A stretch of DNA of 64,000 nt, from the NCBI GenBank assembly GCA_964019425.1, contig OZ025827.1, positions 310,001-374,000 on the forward strand, written 5' to 3'. The notes beneath the pieces are model-generated. The model was not told where the DNA came from. It saw only the letters and a program-made list of their open reading frames with translations, and made no database searches. This DNA is from Flectonema sp. DT1601. Lineage: Eukaryota > Euglenozoa > Diplonemea > Diplonemida > Diplonemidae. The position numbers and the translations under genes were made by a program. Below, piece after piece: positions 31,333-41,900 of this stretch (position 1 is the first letter of the stretch; every line of letters begins with the position of its first letter).

Positions 31333-31986
31333 TTAACTTTCTAATTGCTGTCGTTTGTCAGTTGTTGTTTCATCGATAGGGCGCTTTTCCTTTGATTTAT
31401 CAGTTTCTTTTTCTTCGAGCTTAGATATGTCTTCTCCTGGATCAGCTTCGCAGTAGCAAAAATCATCTTCAGCCTCTAATTTCCGCCAACTCTCACCGTC
31501 CTCAAGATCACATAATATGTTAGTGTTGCTCATCGACATCCTTCGGAGGCCACATTTTCCGCAACGGGCACTCCATTCTTCATCGAGGGTATCAGCGCTG
31601 TTATTATTGTCTTGTGTTGGGGGTTTTTTTATTATTACTCTTTGTTGATGAGATTGTGATAAAAGTAACGCATACGCTATTTCTTCTTCTCGAAGTTGTT
31701 GTTGTTTTCTTTTTATAGTACCAGTTGCCATGTCTTTGGGAGACATATCTGCTACGTCTTCCGGAGTTATGTCCGTCTTCTGTTTAATTGAATTTACTAT
31801 TCCTTTGGCGTTTAGTAGTATTTGTCTGAACTGCGTGCGAAATGAATCGGTCAATACGTCTTCCTTAGTAGACGGGAATCTAATCAGCAGTGCTGCGACG
31901 ATCTTCTCGGCAAAGTCACCATCTCCACCGTGGGATACGAATATAGTTTTTATTTTATTTTCGTGAGCAGGAATCATACCAGCCAT
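31333..31986 (-). CDS. TFIIS central-domain-like protein with Cys cluster
   Basis: A 217-residue single-exon gene. Residues about 20-110 resemble the TFIIS central domain (TFIIS_M/SPOC-associated type): helices ending SFRTQFRQILLNAKG, then TDITPEDVADMSPKDMATG, the typical 'isp..va.M...ela' turn, and a Lys/Arg/Gln-rich helix. Residues 138-179 carry a Cys cluster (C142, C145, C159, C177, C179) with Trp residues, perhaps a CW-type or degenerate zinc ribbon. The tail is charged. TFIIS-M domains contact RNA polymerase II, so a transcription-linked role is likely, but this is not TFIIS itself: the order and the zinc motif differ. Upstream lies a strong 3' splice site, a run of 18 T followed by AGCAG, ending 5 nt before the ATG. 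Confidence 0.55.
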   Translation of the reverse strand: MAGMIPAHENKIKTIFVSHGGDGDFAEKIVAALLIRFPSTKEDVLTDSFRTQFRQILLNAKGIVNSIKQKTDITPEDVADMSPKDMATGTIKRKQQQLREEEIAYALLLSQSHQQRVIIKKPPTQDNNNSADTLDEEWSARCGKCGLRRMSMSNTNILCDLEDGESWRKLEAEDDFCYCEADPGEDISKLEEKETDKSKEKRPIDETTTDKRQQLES

Positions 31987-32381
31987 GATGTCTGCTAAAA
32001 AAAAAAAAAAAAAATAGGAAAAAAAACAAAAAAAAAAATATATATATTAATCGGATTACCTTGTAATAAAAGAAATAAATACTACTCATTGCCTGTGTCA
32101 CTAATTATTTCTCTCTAGTTTTAATACGTATTTTTTTTTTTTTTTTTTTTCAAATATCATACACGCCCAACTCAAATAGTTTTTTTTTATATCCCGTCGG
32201 CAAGAGAGCAGGAGAACCCAATAGTTTTCCTGACATAACGAAGAGAATTATAGCTCAACACCAAAGTCAGAACAACTCATTAAATAAATAAAAAACTTGA
32301 ATATGAAACAATAACACGATAGTGTCAGTCAGAACGTAGTTAACAATATGAAATGAACGGATTAAACGAAAGACGTCCTTC
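31987..32381. other. Intergenic gap with homopolymers
   Basis: It contains A runs near 31997-32015, T runs near 32131-32150 and AT-rich DNA. The frame at 32267-32554 is a shadow of the next gene. The poly-pyrimidine/AG acceptor of the TFIIS-M-like gene lies at its left end. Confidence 0.55.
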
Positions 32382-34010
32382 TTATGAAGGAAACTGCTGT
32401 CGTATCCGAAGAGTACGAGCATGTGATGGTATAGCTGTTTGAGCACGGGTTGGCCAGTCGTAACGTGGGTTTGCAGTTTGTTTGCTGCATAGTAGTGGAA
32501 GGCAAAGAGACTCCCGAGAGTAACCAGTAGGAATACCAGGTTGAGGTACTTCACGATCCTGAGTTATTTTAGATTCCTTGTCGACGGGAGGCGATGGTGG
32601 ATTTGAAGGTTTCCTTTTAACGTCTCGACTTGAAGGTTCTCTCCGAGAACTACTATCACATTTAACTTCAGTTTCATAAAGCGGCGGTAAACTCAAATCG
32701 GGTGTTCCTCTCTCCTGACGTAAATCCCTAATTGCAGTTTGCTCCGCTACATATTCAGTTATTCGATTCTGTTGTTGCTGCAGTTCCTTCTGCTGTTTTC
32801 GCTGCCGTCGCTTTTCAGATTTCCGCTTATTTTTCTCCTTCCGTCTGTTGCTAGTTGATTGTTCTTGGTCAAGACCCAGTCCTGAAACACCAACAATATT
32901 CATATTTAAATTAAATTCCTCACCGTTAGGAAGTGGAGGAGTTCTATATACGCAGACCTCATCGTCATTGAGATCGTCTTGACTGATGCCGTAAAGGTTC
33001 TCTTGTGGGTGGTCGGATTCCTTTTCAGGAACCCAAATTATACTTTGAGGCTGTGATGCAACAGCTCTTGGTTCACCAGTGTGGGGTCTCTTACTGTGAA
33101 GGCAAGATGATGTGTTCTTATCACTGCTTTCTGTTGCGATGCTGTTTGTTGTTGAGGATCGAACTTGATGATCAACTAACATCACACCCTGAGATGGAAC
33201 AAGAGGTTCTAACACAGGTATCACACAAGAAGCCCAAACTTCACTAATCGCATGAGTAATAACATCATGAACTAGGGCTTCCTTTGAGTGATTTGGTGTG
33301 TCTTCGGGTTCTCTTCCATCGGATAGAATCATCAAATCATAATCTGTTGTGTACCCCTGTAGGATATCTGGAAGGCTGGCACACTCATCAATTGCTATAA
33401 TTTCTTCACATGATAATATTGAAAACGTTTCTTTATCACTCGCAGTACTGTCAAAATGACCTCCATGAGCTCCCTCCTCAACACGCAGAGATGGTAGAGA
33501 AGTATAACCCGTACCACATGCAGATAATGGCTCGTTTGATATTACTTGTTGATGACGGCAAAGTACCGGGCTGAGAGGAACGGTTCTCTGTCTTGCCTGC
33601 GGTAGAAAAGGCTCCTGAATATCTAACAATCGTTTTCCTATTAACGGCATACTATGAAATAATGACCACTCTGCGACTAGTGATTTATAAACCATTGCTT
33701 GAACTCCTGGTCCTTGAGGACGATAAGGAGCCAATTCAATTCCCGTTGGTCTTGGTAATCGTGTTCTGTATGAAACACAAGCAATTCTGTTATATTATTG
33801 TAATAGGATAGTAAAAACAGATACCTCATAACAAAAGATAATTAAAAACATACCGCTCTTCCAATTCTAGTAGTGAAGCAACGAGAAGCTTCTCTTGCGC
33901 GATAGTGAACGAGTTTCTCAGCTCTACAGAGACTGCACTTGCTGAAGGAGCATATTCGTGGATCTGGTTTTCGTTGTTTTTTAGAAAATCAAAATTAAAA
34001 AAATATATTT

Positions 34011-34043
<33 letters not shown>

Positions 34044-34136
34044 GATAAACTATCATACCGCAGGTGTTTCACTCCTGCTATCTTCTGTGAGTTTATCTCC
34101 CCCGTCCTCCTCGTAGTCTGGCTTAATTCGAAACAT
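32382..34136 (-). CDS. Unrecognised Gln/charged-rich protein, three exons
   Basis: Exons 34136-34059, 33963-33854 and 33765-32382 join in frame (1572 nt, 523 residues). The introns are 95 and 88 nt with GTATGA and GTATGT donors. The first intron contains a long A/T tract on its 5' side. The N-terminal ~110 residues are the best-ordered part: a helix IAQEKLLVASLLELEER, then TRLPRPTGIELAPYRPQ and AMVYKSLVAEWSLFHSMPLIGKRL. The rest is disordered and ends with a basic Arg/Lys/Gln coiled segment (KNKRKSEKRRQRKQQKELQ). I do not recognise the family. The basic coil could bind nucleic acid or a complex partner. No acceptor of good quality precedes this ATG, and short upstream ATGs exist, so the start is less certain than the body. 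Confidence 0.65.
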
Positions 34137-34431
34137 GTCATTCGGACGATTTCATTTTATGACTTAAATACCCAGCAGAGTGTTCTGTTGGAATGAATTA
34201 TAAAAATAAAAAAATAAATGCAAATAACCAAAAACAGAAATGTTAAAATCCATATTAGAAGTTGGTATTGGAGATAACAACGTGTTACACTAATATTGCA
34301 ACAAGGAAGTCTTGTTGGTTTCCCTTCTTCTTTTTTTTTTTTTTTTTTTTCGACAAAAGTGGGAAAGGACCGCAACCGGTAAATATATATTCGACAACTC
34401 TCTATAAGAATAATGAAAATTTAAAGAATGG

Positions 34432-34466
<35 letters not shown>

Positions 34467-34558
34467 TAGCCATCTGTCATCCCCTTACAGGATACGGGCT
34501 TATTGCTGCCACATAAAACAGCTTTTGGTACAATCCGTGAAGTCTGCTTATTACATCT
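34137..34558. other. Intergenic gap with homopolymers
   Basis: 422 nt containing a T run near 34330-34350 and an A run of about 34 nt near 34430-34464. No gene is recognised. Confidence 0.6.
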
Positions 34559-35675
34559 CTACACGATTCGGTATAGCTCATGTGCATAGTTCAAGTTATT
34601 TGTGAGGATATGTTCAAACGGTAAAGCACCTTTCCTCAATACGGTCGGTCCTTCTTGGTGATTAAATAAGAAAGAGTCTCCTTTAAGTATCCAACCACCA
34701 CGAGTTTCTTCTTCTTCTTTTGATTCTTTTTCTTCTTTAATAAATTTTAGTAGTTCTTCTTTTTGTTCAAACATCAGTAGTTTGCAAGCACCATCGACAG
34801 AGAGAGAATCATATGCCCGCATTGCACATTGAAATACCTCTCTACGAACTGTTAAAAGCATCATGTCCATTAATGGTGCATAATGATCAGAAGGAACATT
34901 CTTACGAGATTGCAACATTTTGTGGTACGAACCTTCCATTAAGAATCTTTCTAGTTGTATTACAGCCTGTTTTTTTATTTTTTTTTATTTTTTTTTTTGA
35001 GAATTTTTACGCAGATTTTTTTGTAATAAAAAAAAAAAAATAAAATAAAATAAAAAAACCAAACCTTGATGTAAGCCGATTCCTGGTCTACAACTTTAAT
35101 GCGCTCCAACTCCATGTGGAATGTCCGAGTTTCACTTGCGGCCAACAAACACAACAGATGTAACCCTAACATCAGCTGTCTTCTATCACTGGTGCAAGCT
35201 GGAAAGTCGTTGTAGTAGGAACGGAGTATTTCAAAATACCTTCTAAAGTCATCAACATTTTTAGTACTGGCAGCAACAAGTACTGCTTCTTCCATTGTTT
35301 GAGTAACAACTTGTACCTCGTCATCGCTGTTTTAGTTTTTATTTTGTTGCTGACTGAGTAAAAATGCAAAACAAAAAAAGAAAACATACCTGGTCGGTGA
35401 TTCTCCTTCTGGGTTCAGAAATGTCGGCATCTCAACAAAACGAGACACCAACTCGTCAAGTAACTTGCGACACTCATCACCCTGCTTTGCTGCTCCCGCC
35501 TGTTTTGATTGGTTTACAGTTATGTATGCTATAAACAAAATAATTACAAATTACTAAACGATCACACCTTTATGTACTTATCAAGAAGCCCTTTGCATGC
35601 CGTAATGTCTACCATGTTAGAGTGTGTGTCACTGATAAGACAAACAACGAATTTAACACCAGAGAAGAGAGCCAT
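34559..35675 (-). CDS. RPN12: 26S proteasome non-ATPase regulatory subunit RPN12 (PSMD8)
   Basis: Four exons: 35675-35568, 35499-35390, 35326-35065 and 34966-34559 (888 nt, 295 residues). The introns are 68, 63 and 98 nt and all phases agree; donors are GTGTGA, GTATGT and GTTTGG. The protein matches PSMD8/RPN12 throughout. FRRYFEILRSYYNDF and LMLGLHLLCLLA correspond to the family's helical repeats, FHMELERI to FHTELERL, LERFLMEGSYHKML to the LEQYLMEGSYNKV block, and the C-terminal winged-helix ends YAHELYRIV. RPN12 is a lid subunit of the 19S particle whose incorporation completes lid assembly. The acceptor CTAAATTAG ends 1 nt before the ATG. Confidence 0.92.
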
Positions 35676-35896
35676 CCTAATTTAGATTAGAGAGAGTTTC
35701 CTGCCTACTGAATTTAACTGGGATGAAAGAAAAATACGTAAAAATAGTAAAACAGTCGATTATTTATTTATTTTTTTTTTTTTTTCTGACGATGAATGAT
35801 TTTGTCGTAATAAGATGATTGTGAATTAGTAATTTTAAATAACCAAAATTGATGAACAAAAAAAACAAAACAGAAAACTTTTATAATAAAATTCCT

Positions 35897-36486
35897 TTAA
35901 CACAAATCATCAGTTGGTGATTGGATCACTATAGTTAATGAAAGCTCACCCCTTGACAACACCGATTTAAGATCAGAGATGGTTTTTGTTTCAATTCCAT
36001 TAATGCTTTGAATCTTCCATCCCGAAGGCGCAATATCCGACGCCTTCACATTTACATCCCCAACATGTTTGTTTATCACCATATCCGCACGCACATTCAA
36101 TCCTGTCGGATCGGTAGGTGACTGACGCTCAAATGTCAAGACCTATTTTAGTTATTTTTATTGGTTTTTTTTTAAGAGATTTTTTTTTTTTTGATTGTTT
36201 CCTTTTTTTTGTAAAAAGGCAAAAAAGAGAGACAAGGAGAAATTGTTAAAAAAGCTGGTTGTTCCGAGGGTAAAAAAAATAATAATAATAAAAAATTCCT
36301 CTTTGTTTTTTTTTTTTTGTTTTTTTTCCCCCTTACTACCTGAAACTCGATGGAACCCGTGTCTCCGACGAACCTTAGGATTAGCAACGTGTGTCCAATT
36401 TTAAGGACGAGTGACCATTTATTTTTCCGTTGCCGCTCTTCTGACGTCCTCAGGCGGAGCCTACAAATGTTTCCCGTGTTTTCCAA
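35897..36486 (-). CDS. Small PDZ-like protein, 5' end unresolved
   Basis: Two exons are supported: one ending at 36340 (open from 36486) and 36142-35897, joined in frame across a 197-nt intron that is mostly T/A runs (GTAGTA donor, AATAG acceptor). The ~130 residues read as a short PDZ-like fold. A strand KWSLVLKIGHTLL is followed by GWKIQSINGIETKTISDLKSVLSRG and a closing strand LTIVIQS, the typical last half of a PDZ domain. No ATG lies in frame between the upstream stop and the domain, so a first exon further up, or another acceptor (for instance TTTGTAG near 36463), must supply the start. PDZ domains bind C-terminal peptides. A similar PDZ-like segment occurs in the large neighbouring gene. 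Confidence 0.5.
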
Positions 36487-36805
36487 TTGTCAGACTTAAG
36501 TTAAAAAGAAAGTATAAAAGAAAGACAAGCATAGAAGTGAAAAGAACAAAAACAAAGAGTCTGGAAGCACAGACAAGTGTAACCAAAAAAAAAAGGAAAA
36601 AAAAAGAGTCTTTGTTTTTTTTGTTCTTTTCACTTCTATGTTCAATCAAAAAAAAAAAACCAGAGAAAGAAAGGTATAAATAAGAAAAAATAAAAGAAAA
36701 ATTATTTATTAATTTAGTCACATCCCCTGTCTTTCCACTTTATTTTTCTTCTTTCTGAGCATTCTTTTTTGATAAAGTAAACAAGTAAAAACAAGCGCAA
36801 TAAAT
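36487..36805. other. Gap between the PDZ-like gene and the retroelement piece
   Basis: AT-rich sequence dominated by the inverted repeat at 36530-36640 and A runs around it. It may contain the missing first exon of the PDZ-like gene, but I cannot identify one. Confidence 0.5.
36530..36640. repeat. Inverted repeat, arms of about 33-36 nt
   Basis: The left arm at 36530-36562 (catagaagtgaaaagaacaa...) is matched as a reverse complement by 36605-36640 (...ttcttttcacttctatg), with only a 3-nt indel in an A run and one mismatch. The loop is about 42 nt. It could be the remains of a small non-autonomous element or a hairpin at the 5' side of the PDZ-like gene. Confidence 0.8.
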
Positions 36806-37400
36806 ATGGTCCTCAGTGCAGAAGTTAGGCATCTGAAAACAGTGTTTAGCAAAGATACTACAATGAGATCTGTAAGGATAATCACAGACTCAAAATCCCT
36901 TCTGGATGAACTGCTGGGTGGAAGATGCAGACAGAAGAATACCGAGTCCCTCAAGATGGAATACCTGCGCATGTGTGAAATGAAAGTGCATTTGCAATTC
37001 ATCCCCTCGCACATTGGAATCGAATTTCACGATGAAGTTGACGCGTTTGCAAAGGAAGCGGCACACAACAAGAACATCCGACCTGTGCTGTGCTAGTCAG
37101 CGCTCATCACATGTTAAGCGCTGCATCAAGAAGGATCTGCTTAACGTGAGTGGTTACACTTGCGTGTGTCCTATACCCTGTTTTGGCAAATACCACTTCA
37201 ATCTTACAAAGGAGAGAACATTTGCGTCCCATACCACCACCTCTGTGTCGGGAGGTGCTATCCGGGAAGAATGTATTGAGAGGAAGACCCCTGCACCCAA
37301 CAACATCAAAATTGAAGAGGCGCAAGGAGTCATAAGAACTGAGCTTATTTTTGTCTTTAGGTGTTTTCTTTTATTCTGTTCACCCTTTAGGTGGTGAATG
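36806..37400 (+). mobile_element. Retroelement RNase H fragment, probably non-LTR (LINE-like)
   Basis: The frame at 36806-37096 reads as the second half of an RNase H domain: RIITDSKSLLDELL carries the catalytic Asp, and QFIPSHIGI...DEVDAFAKEAA the HxG..NExADxxA-type end. This style is typical of non-LTR retrotransposons. No reverse transcriptase is present, so it is a partial copy. It lies on the plus strand, opposite to all host genes, and the following ~300 nt may be its diverged continuation. Age looks moderate: the domain is still readable. Confidence 0.6.
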
Positions 37401-37770
37401 TGTGTGCATTTTTAACGGGCAGGCAATGGCGGTTGACTTTGTCACATCACCTTTCCGAGCCCCCCTACCCCTTTTCCCCGTTTGCTCTTTTTTCAAAAAA
37501 AGTCAAAAAACCTTTTACCCCCGTCCATAATGGGTTAAATAAAATAAAAAAAAAAATTGAATGTACTGTAACCATAAATAACATGGTGTATAAAAAATTT
37601 GGAACAACTTTGGATATAAAAAGGATGGTGGATTCTCGGAAAAAAAACTTGGTGGATTTTTATAAAAAAGTATGAAAGTACACATTTTGACTGTAAAATG
37701 GTAGTTTTTTGAGTATGAATTTTTTCTGTAGGCAATCACTTAGTGTGATCTCTCTTACGTATTCAAGTTC
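37097..37770. other. Stretch between two element pieces
   Basis: AT-rich sequence following the RNase H piece. Short overlapping frames on both strands have no clear homology. A 14-mer, aactttggatataa, at 37606-37619 recurs at 38402-38415 and so brackets the protease-like ORF. Confidence 0.45.
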
Positions 37771-38283
37771 ATGTGTAACAGGGAGCCCATTAGGTTCCGT
37801 GGTTGCTTTCCTCTAGACCTGGCTTGCCCTCCTGAAGTCCGTAGTTGTGAACATGAGTTCATGTTTCTTAATACCGCACCTCTTACCTCGGTGGGATCAC
37901 ACTGGCTACTGGCTGTTACAACTATTGGGGAAGGGAACTCCTTAGTTGTAGTTGATCCTCGTCTAGACTGCATCACCAGCACTACCAAAGCTGCACTCCG
38001 TTTTGCTTTTAGTAATTTTGACATCTCATTTATTAAGACTGGTGTGCAACCAGCTACCAACAACGTTATTTGTGGATATGTTGTCCTTTTCTGGGCTCTA
38101 AATATGAACCACGCTTATGTATCTGGAAGCAACCTCAACATTCAAGACATAGTTATCAAGCCCCCACCAGGTTGGTATGCAGAGGTGAATGCACTTCTAC
38201 AGACGAGGCAACAATCGTTTCGATTCTGGACCGAGACTAATCCTAACAGCCTTGGTACACAAGACCAGCCTGTAGAACTTTAA
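37771..38283 (+). mobile_element. Fossil element ORF: adenain/Ulp1-type cysteine protease
   Basis: The 170-codon frame resembles the C5/C48 cysteine protease group used by Polinton-type virus-like elements and by several DNA transposons. The group's ordered landmarks are visible: SVGSHWLLAV (His), VVVDP (Asp), GVQP (Gln) and VICGYVVLF (Cys). It stands alone on the plus strand between a retroelement RNase H piece and the last exon of a host gene, with no polymerase, integrase, ATPase or capsid gene next to it. As an ORF it looks whole; as an element it is a fragment. Whether it is virus-like or plain-transposon in origin is unresolved. Confidence 0.5.
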
Positions 38284-38508
38284 CCAGCAAATGTCAATAA
38301 TGTAGTATCAGAAAGTCAAAAAAAAAAGGTCAAAAAAAAAAATTTTTTTTTCTGGAATCCGAATTTTGCTAAGTGTTTTTTGTGAATAATTGTACTAAAA
38401 AAACTTTGGATATAATAAACCATCGAGAACAGAAATTCTCACGTTAGTAAAAGCTTGACCTTTAGAAATGTGGCTTAACGATCCTCATCATCGATTTAGG
38501 TTCGTGAC

Positions 38509-38880
38509 TTAGAAGCCTTCGTCAATGTGGCCCTCCTCCCAGCCAAACTCCCCACCTGACTGGTGTCTCCAAACGAGGGGTCGAGCCGAAGCCCGTTTGT
38601 CGCTGGAATCGGAAAAGCTACGAGTCCGAAAGGACCCTAACCTCCGAAGAGGCAGCTGCCGTTCCCCCATCATTGGATAAGTAAAGCGACGATAAGAGTA
38701 GTGGTATTTCATTGTTGGTAAACCTCCCACCTATAACTACACCCGACTAGAGTCAAACTCAACAGGGTCTTCTTTCCCCGCTGACAGTTTCAAGTCCGTT
38801 CCCTTGACTGCTGTTCGCCAGATAGTAGGTAGGGACAGAAGGAATCTCATTAGTCCATTCATGCGCGTCTTTAATTAGAA

Positions 38881-38912
<32 letters not shown>

Positions 38913-41900
38913 CAGTTGCAAATTTGTTTTTTCAGGTTGGACTTTGTACGGAACAGGCGGGCTTTTATTAGGGGCTCCCCCCCCTTGGGGGGGGTTGGGG
39001 GGACTTGGATAAATAAATCAAGGTTAACACGCAACAAATTAGACATGAATCATTATAACTGGATTCTGTCCACACAAATTGGCTCCCCCTTGGGGGGGGG
39101 GGGGGGGGGCTTCCCGCCAAGAATTTGGCGGACGCAAGCCACCCTTGCACTCTTCCCAGCTTGGTAGGCTAAAAAACAAAAAACCCGCCGCAAGCCAAAA
39201 TTTTGGGTCAAGTTCGAGTCCTGGTGGACAACTTTTTTTTGTAGGGAGTTGGCGATTTCGCAAACTATTTTTGTTGAATTAGAGGTTTCCCATAAATAAA
39301 TAAAAAAAAAAAAAAAAAAAGTAGGTCCTCAGTAGTACAGAGGTCAGTACATCGTATGGAATCCCTTTCGGGGGACACCAAACCTCCAACCGATGACCCA
39401 GGTTCGAATCCTGGCTGAGGATTATTTTCTGAGTAAAATATAACAAATTCTGATTTCGGTGCAAAAAAAAAAAGAAACCATACCTTTGTCATCGGCTTTT
39501 TGACATTTTGTCGCGAAAGTGGAAGGAGAGTCATTTTGACTGAACCAGATACTCCGATTGTACCTTTCTTAAGTTCTAGCATAGGGTTCTTAATTACCAT
39601 TAAACGAGCCGAAGCGCTTCCCGCACCAAACACACGATAAATGTGAAAGCGTGGACCTGTTGCTTGGGCGAACTGAAGCTCCCTGTGGCTGACGTCGAAG
39701 AACATTTTTGCTGCTGCCACAGTGGCTTTAACTTCAATATAAGTTGTGGTGACAATGCCAGTGGTCTCTGTGACACGCTCAACTATGTCATACGAAGCTC
39801 CAGATTCTTCAATCTCATTAACCCAAGCGTACTCCTGGTACTTTGTTGCTCTGCTACGCAGCAACCTGAACACAAACTGTTCACCCCAACGTCCAATTTT
39901 TTGATAAACATCGTCTTCACTTTCTTGCCGCCCAGGATCATTCTTTCTCGGCTCATATAAGTTGGGTGCCCGCTTTGATTTGTGGTCACCTGTCCTTCCT
40001 CCAGCATTCTGCCTGGCTTCGTTAATTGAATTCCAACTGTCAATACCGGTGTGTTGAGATCCTGAGGTTGTGGTTGTATGTTGTTGGTGTTGTCTGTATT
40101 CTTCAAACTGAGCGTTAGCTTTTTTAACTGCTTCAAGTTGGTTTGATTCGTCGCGTTTTGGGTCGAAGTACGGTTGAAGTTTCATTACCTTCATCTGCTC
40201 AGTTTCTAACTCATCTTGTGTTTGCTGTACTTTATCGAATTCTGCACCCTCTGCATCTTGCTCAGGGTTGAAATCGCCTTGACCAGGCGGACCGCTTTTG
40301 CCACCCTTGCCTTTGCCCCCTTTGAATCCAGAACCTTTGTCACCGAAGATCGGGTGACTCCCTTTGCTTCCTCTCTCTCTTGCTGTTTCAGATAGTCCTA
40401 AAGGTAGCTCGTCTCCAAGTAATTTGCAGTCCTCTGTGAGATGATCAGTTGAGCCGCAGTTGGCACACTTCTTTCTTGCTAAGGAACTATTCCACTTACT
40501 CCATTGCGCTTCAGTTTCTTCACCCCACAGTCCGCATGTTGCATCGAGTTGGTCGGTGCCACTTTTTGCACCCACCGACTCGAATTGACCTCCCGAAGAT
40601 AAGAATCCCAAAAGTGAACCATTGCCATTGTAAAGAGGACTTCCCTTCGTTTGGATCTCCTCGGCGGTTGGTGTTCGGCGTTTTCCCCCTTTAAAGGATT
40701 TCCCCCCTCCTTTGCCCTTTCCAGACTTGCCAGATAGAAGATCACCGTGGGGTTTTCGAGGGTTCGTTTCGTCGTCCAGGTGTGAGCTTAATTCCGATAA
40801 GCGTTCACCCATCATACTCGAAATGGCTCCCTCTTCCCCCTCTCGAATACGACGGCGCATCATAGAACCGCCCGAAAGAGTTCCTCCCGCATGCACGGGA
40901 GCCTCTTCGTGTTCCGAGAGGTAGCTAGTGGGGTTTTCAGGAAAACCTTCGCAGCCGACAATCAATTTGCAGAGTTGTGATTTCTCCAACTCCACCGCAA
41001 GTTGAGGAACTGTTCTCACCGGTATCCCAGAACACGCCAACACATGGAATCCAACCGGAAGGTCATTTGCCATTGCAGCAGCTGGGGTATCTGGACGGTG
41101 TTTTTTAATTGAAAGTGTTTGAGGATGGAATTGAATTCCAAGTTTCTGAGCAGTAGAGTCTCTAGGGACGGCAACGAACTGTGCTTTTCCTTGACGCATC
41201 CAGAGCCTTAAAATCCGAACATAGGGACGTAAATCCGCAGCAACGCTGTCGGGAGGAGCAACAGACATCGCAGACTGCTGTGAGTTATCTTGTGGGAGGA
41301 ATTTTCGGTCGATAGATTTCTTTTTTTCAACAGGTTCGGCTTGTTCGTCATCAGGAGATGTCTTGGGGGCTTGCAAACTCTCTGCTGAGGTGTGTTGTTG
41401 TTGATCCTCAACTTCGTCAACTTTTGCTCTTTTTACAGGCTCCTCTTCTGTAGAAGGCTCCCCACTTCTCTTGTCGGCTACATCTGACTCAGTGGACACA
41501 TGCTTGTTATCGAATGCTTGTACCTCTTCTCTTGTTATTGAAGAAGCTCTGTCAGCCTTAGCAGTTGTTGGATTAGGAGCGCTCTTTGGAAACATTTCAG
41601 TTGTTTCATTTATGACTGGAAGCGGTCCCAGATACCATTTCTGAACCGCAGCTGCAATCGGGAAAATATCTTTCTCAGCAGCGTACACTTCCACTCCTCG
41701 GGGATCGGTTGCCATTTGCAGAACAACTCTGTGGCAGAAATCAAGCAGTTGAGCCCACTCTTCTTGAGAAGTATTAAACGAGTGTCCCATTTCCTTTATG
41801 ATTCCTTTAAGTAATTCTCCTATCACGCGAGAGAACTCTTTAGCAAAGGTTGCTTTCAAATATAATATTGATTGTGAATAGATTATTGAAGCTCCCGTCT

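Larger units (their letters stand above)
38731..39483 (-). other. Long last intron of the giant HATPase gene
   Basis: Inferred intron of 753 nt, roughly ten times the local norm, with donor GTATGG at 39483 and acceptor GTTATAG at 38731. It keeps frame into a 74-codon terminal exon. It contains a plus-strand tRNA-like locus and two C/G hairpin runs, so it appears to have grown by insertion. Without it the frame reads through the tRNA-like sequence, which is clearly not coding. Confidence 0.55.

Noticed and set aside
39190-39245. Second tRNA-like T arm (gttcgagtcc) followed by a T run
   Set aside because: No matching acceptor or D arm and imperfect stem pairing; probably chance or a very decayed copy.
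39265-39483. C-terminal read-through of the giant gene (poly-Phe and NPQPGFEPGSS-type sequence)
   Set aside because: It translates the antisense of the tRNA-like locus and homopolymers. A donor (GTATGG) right after MTK removes it.
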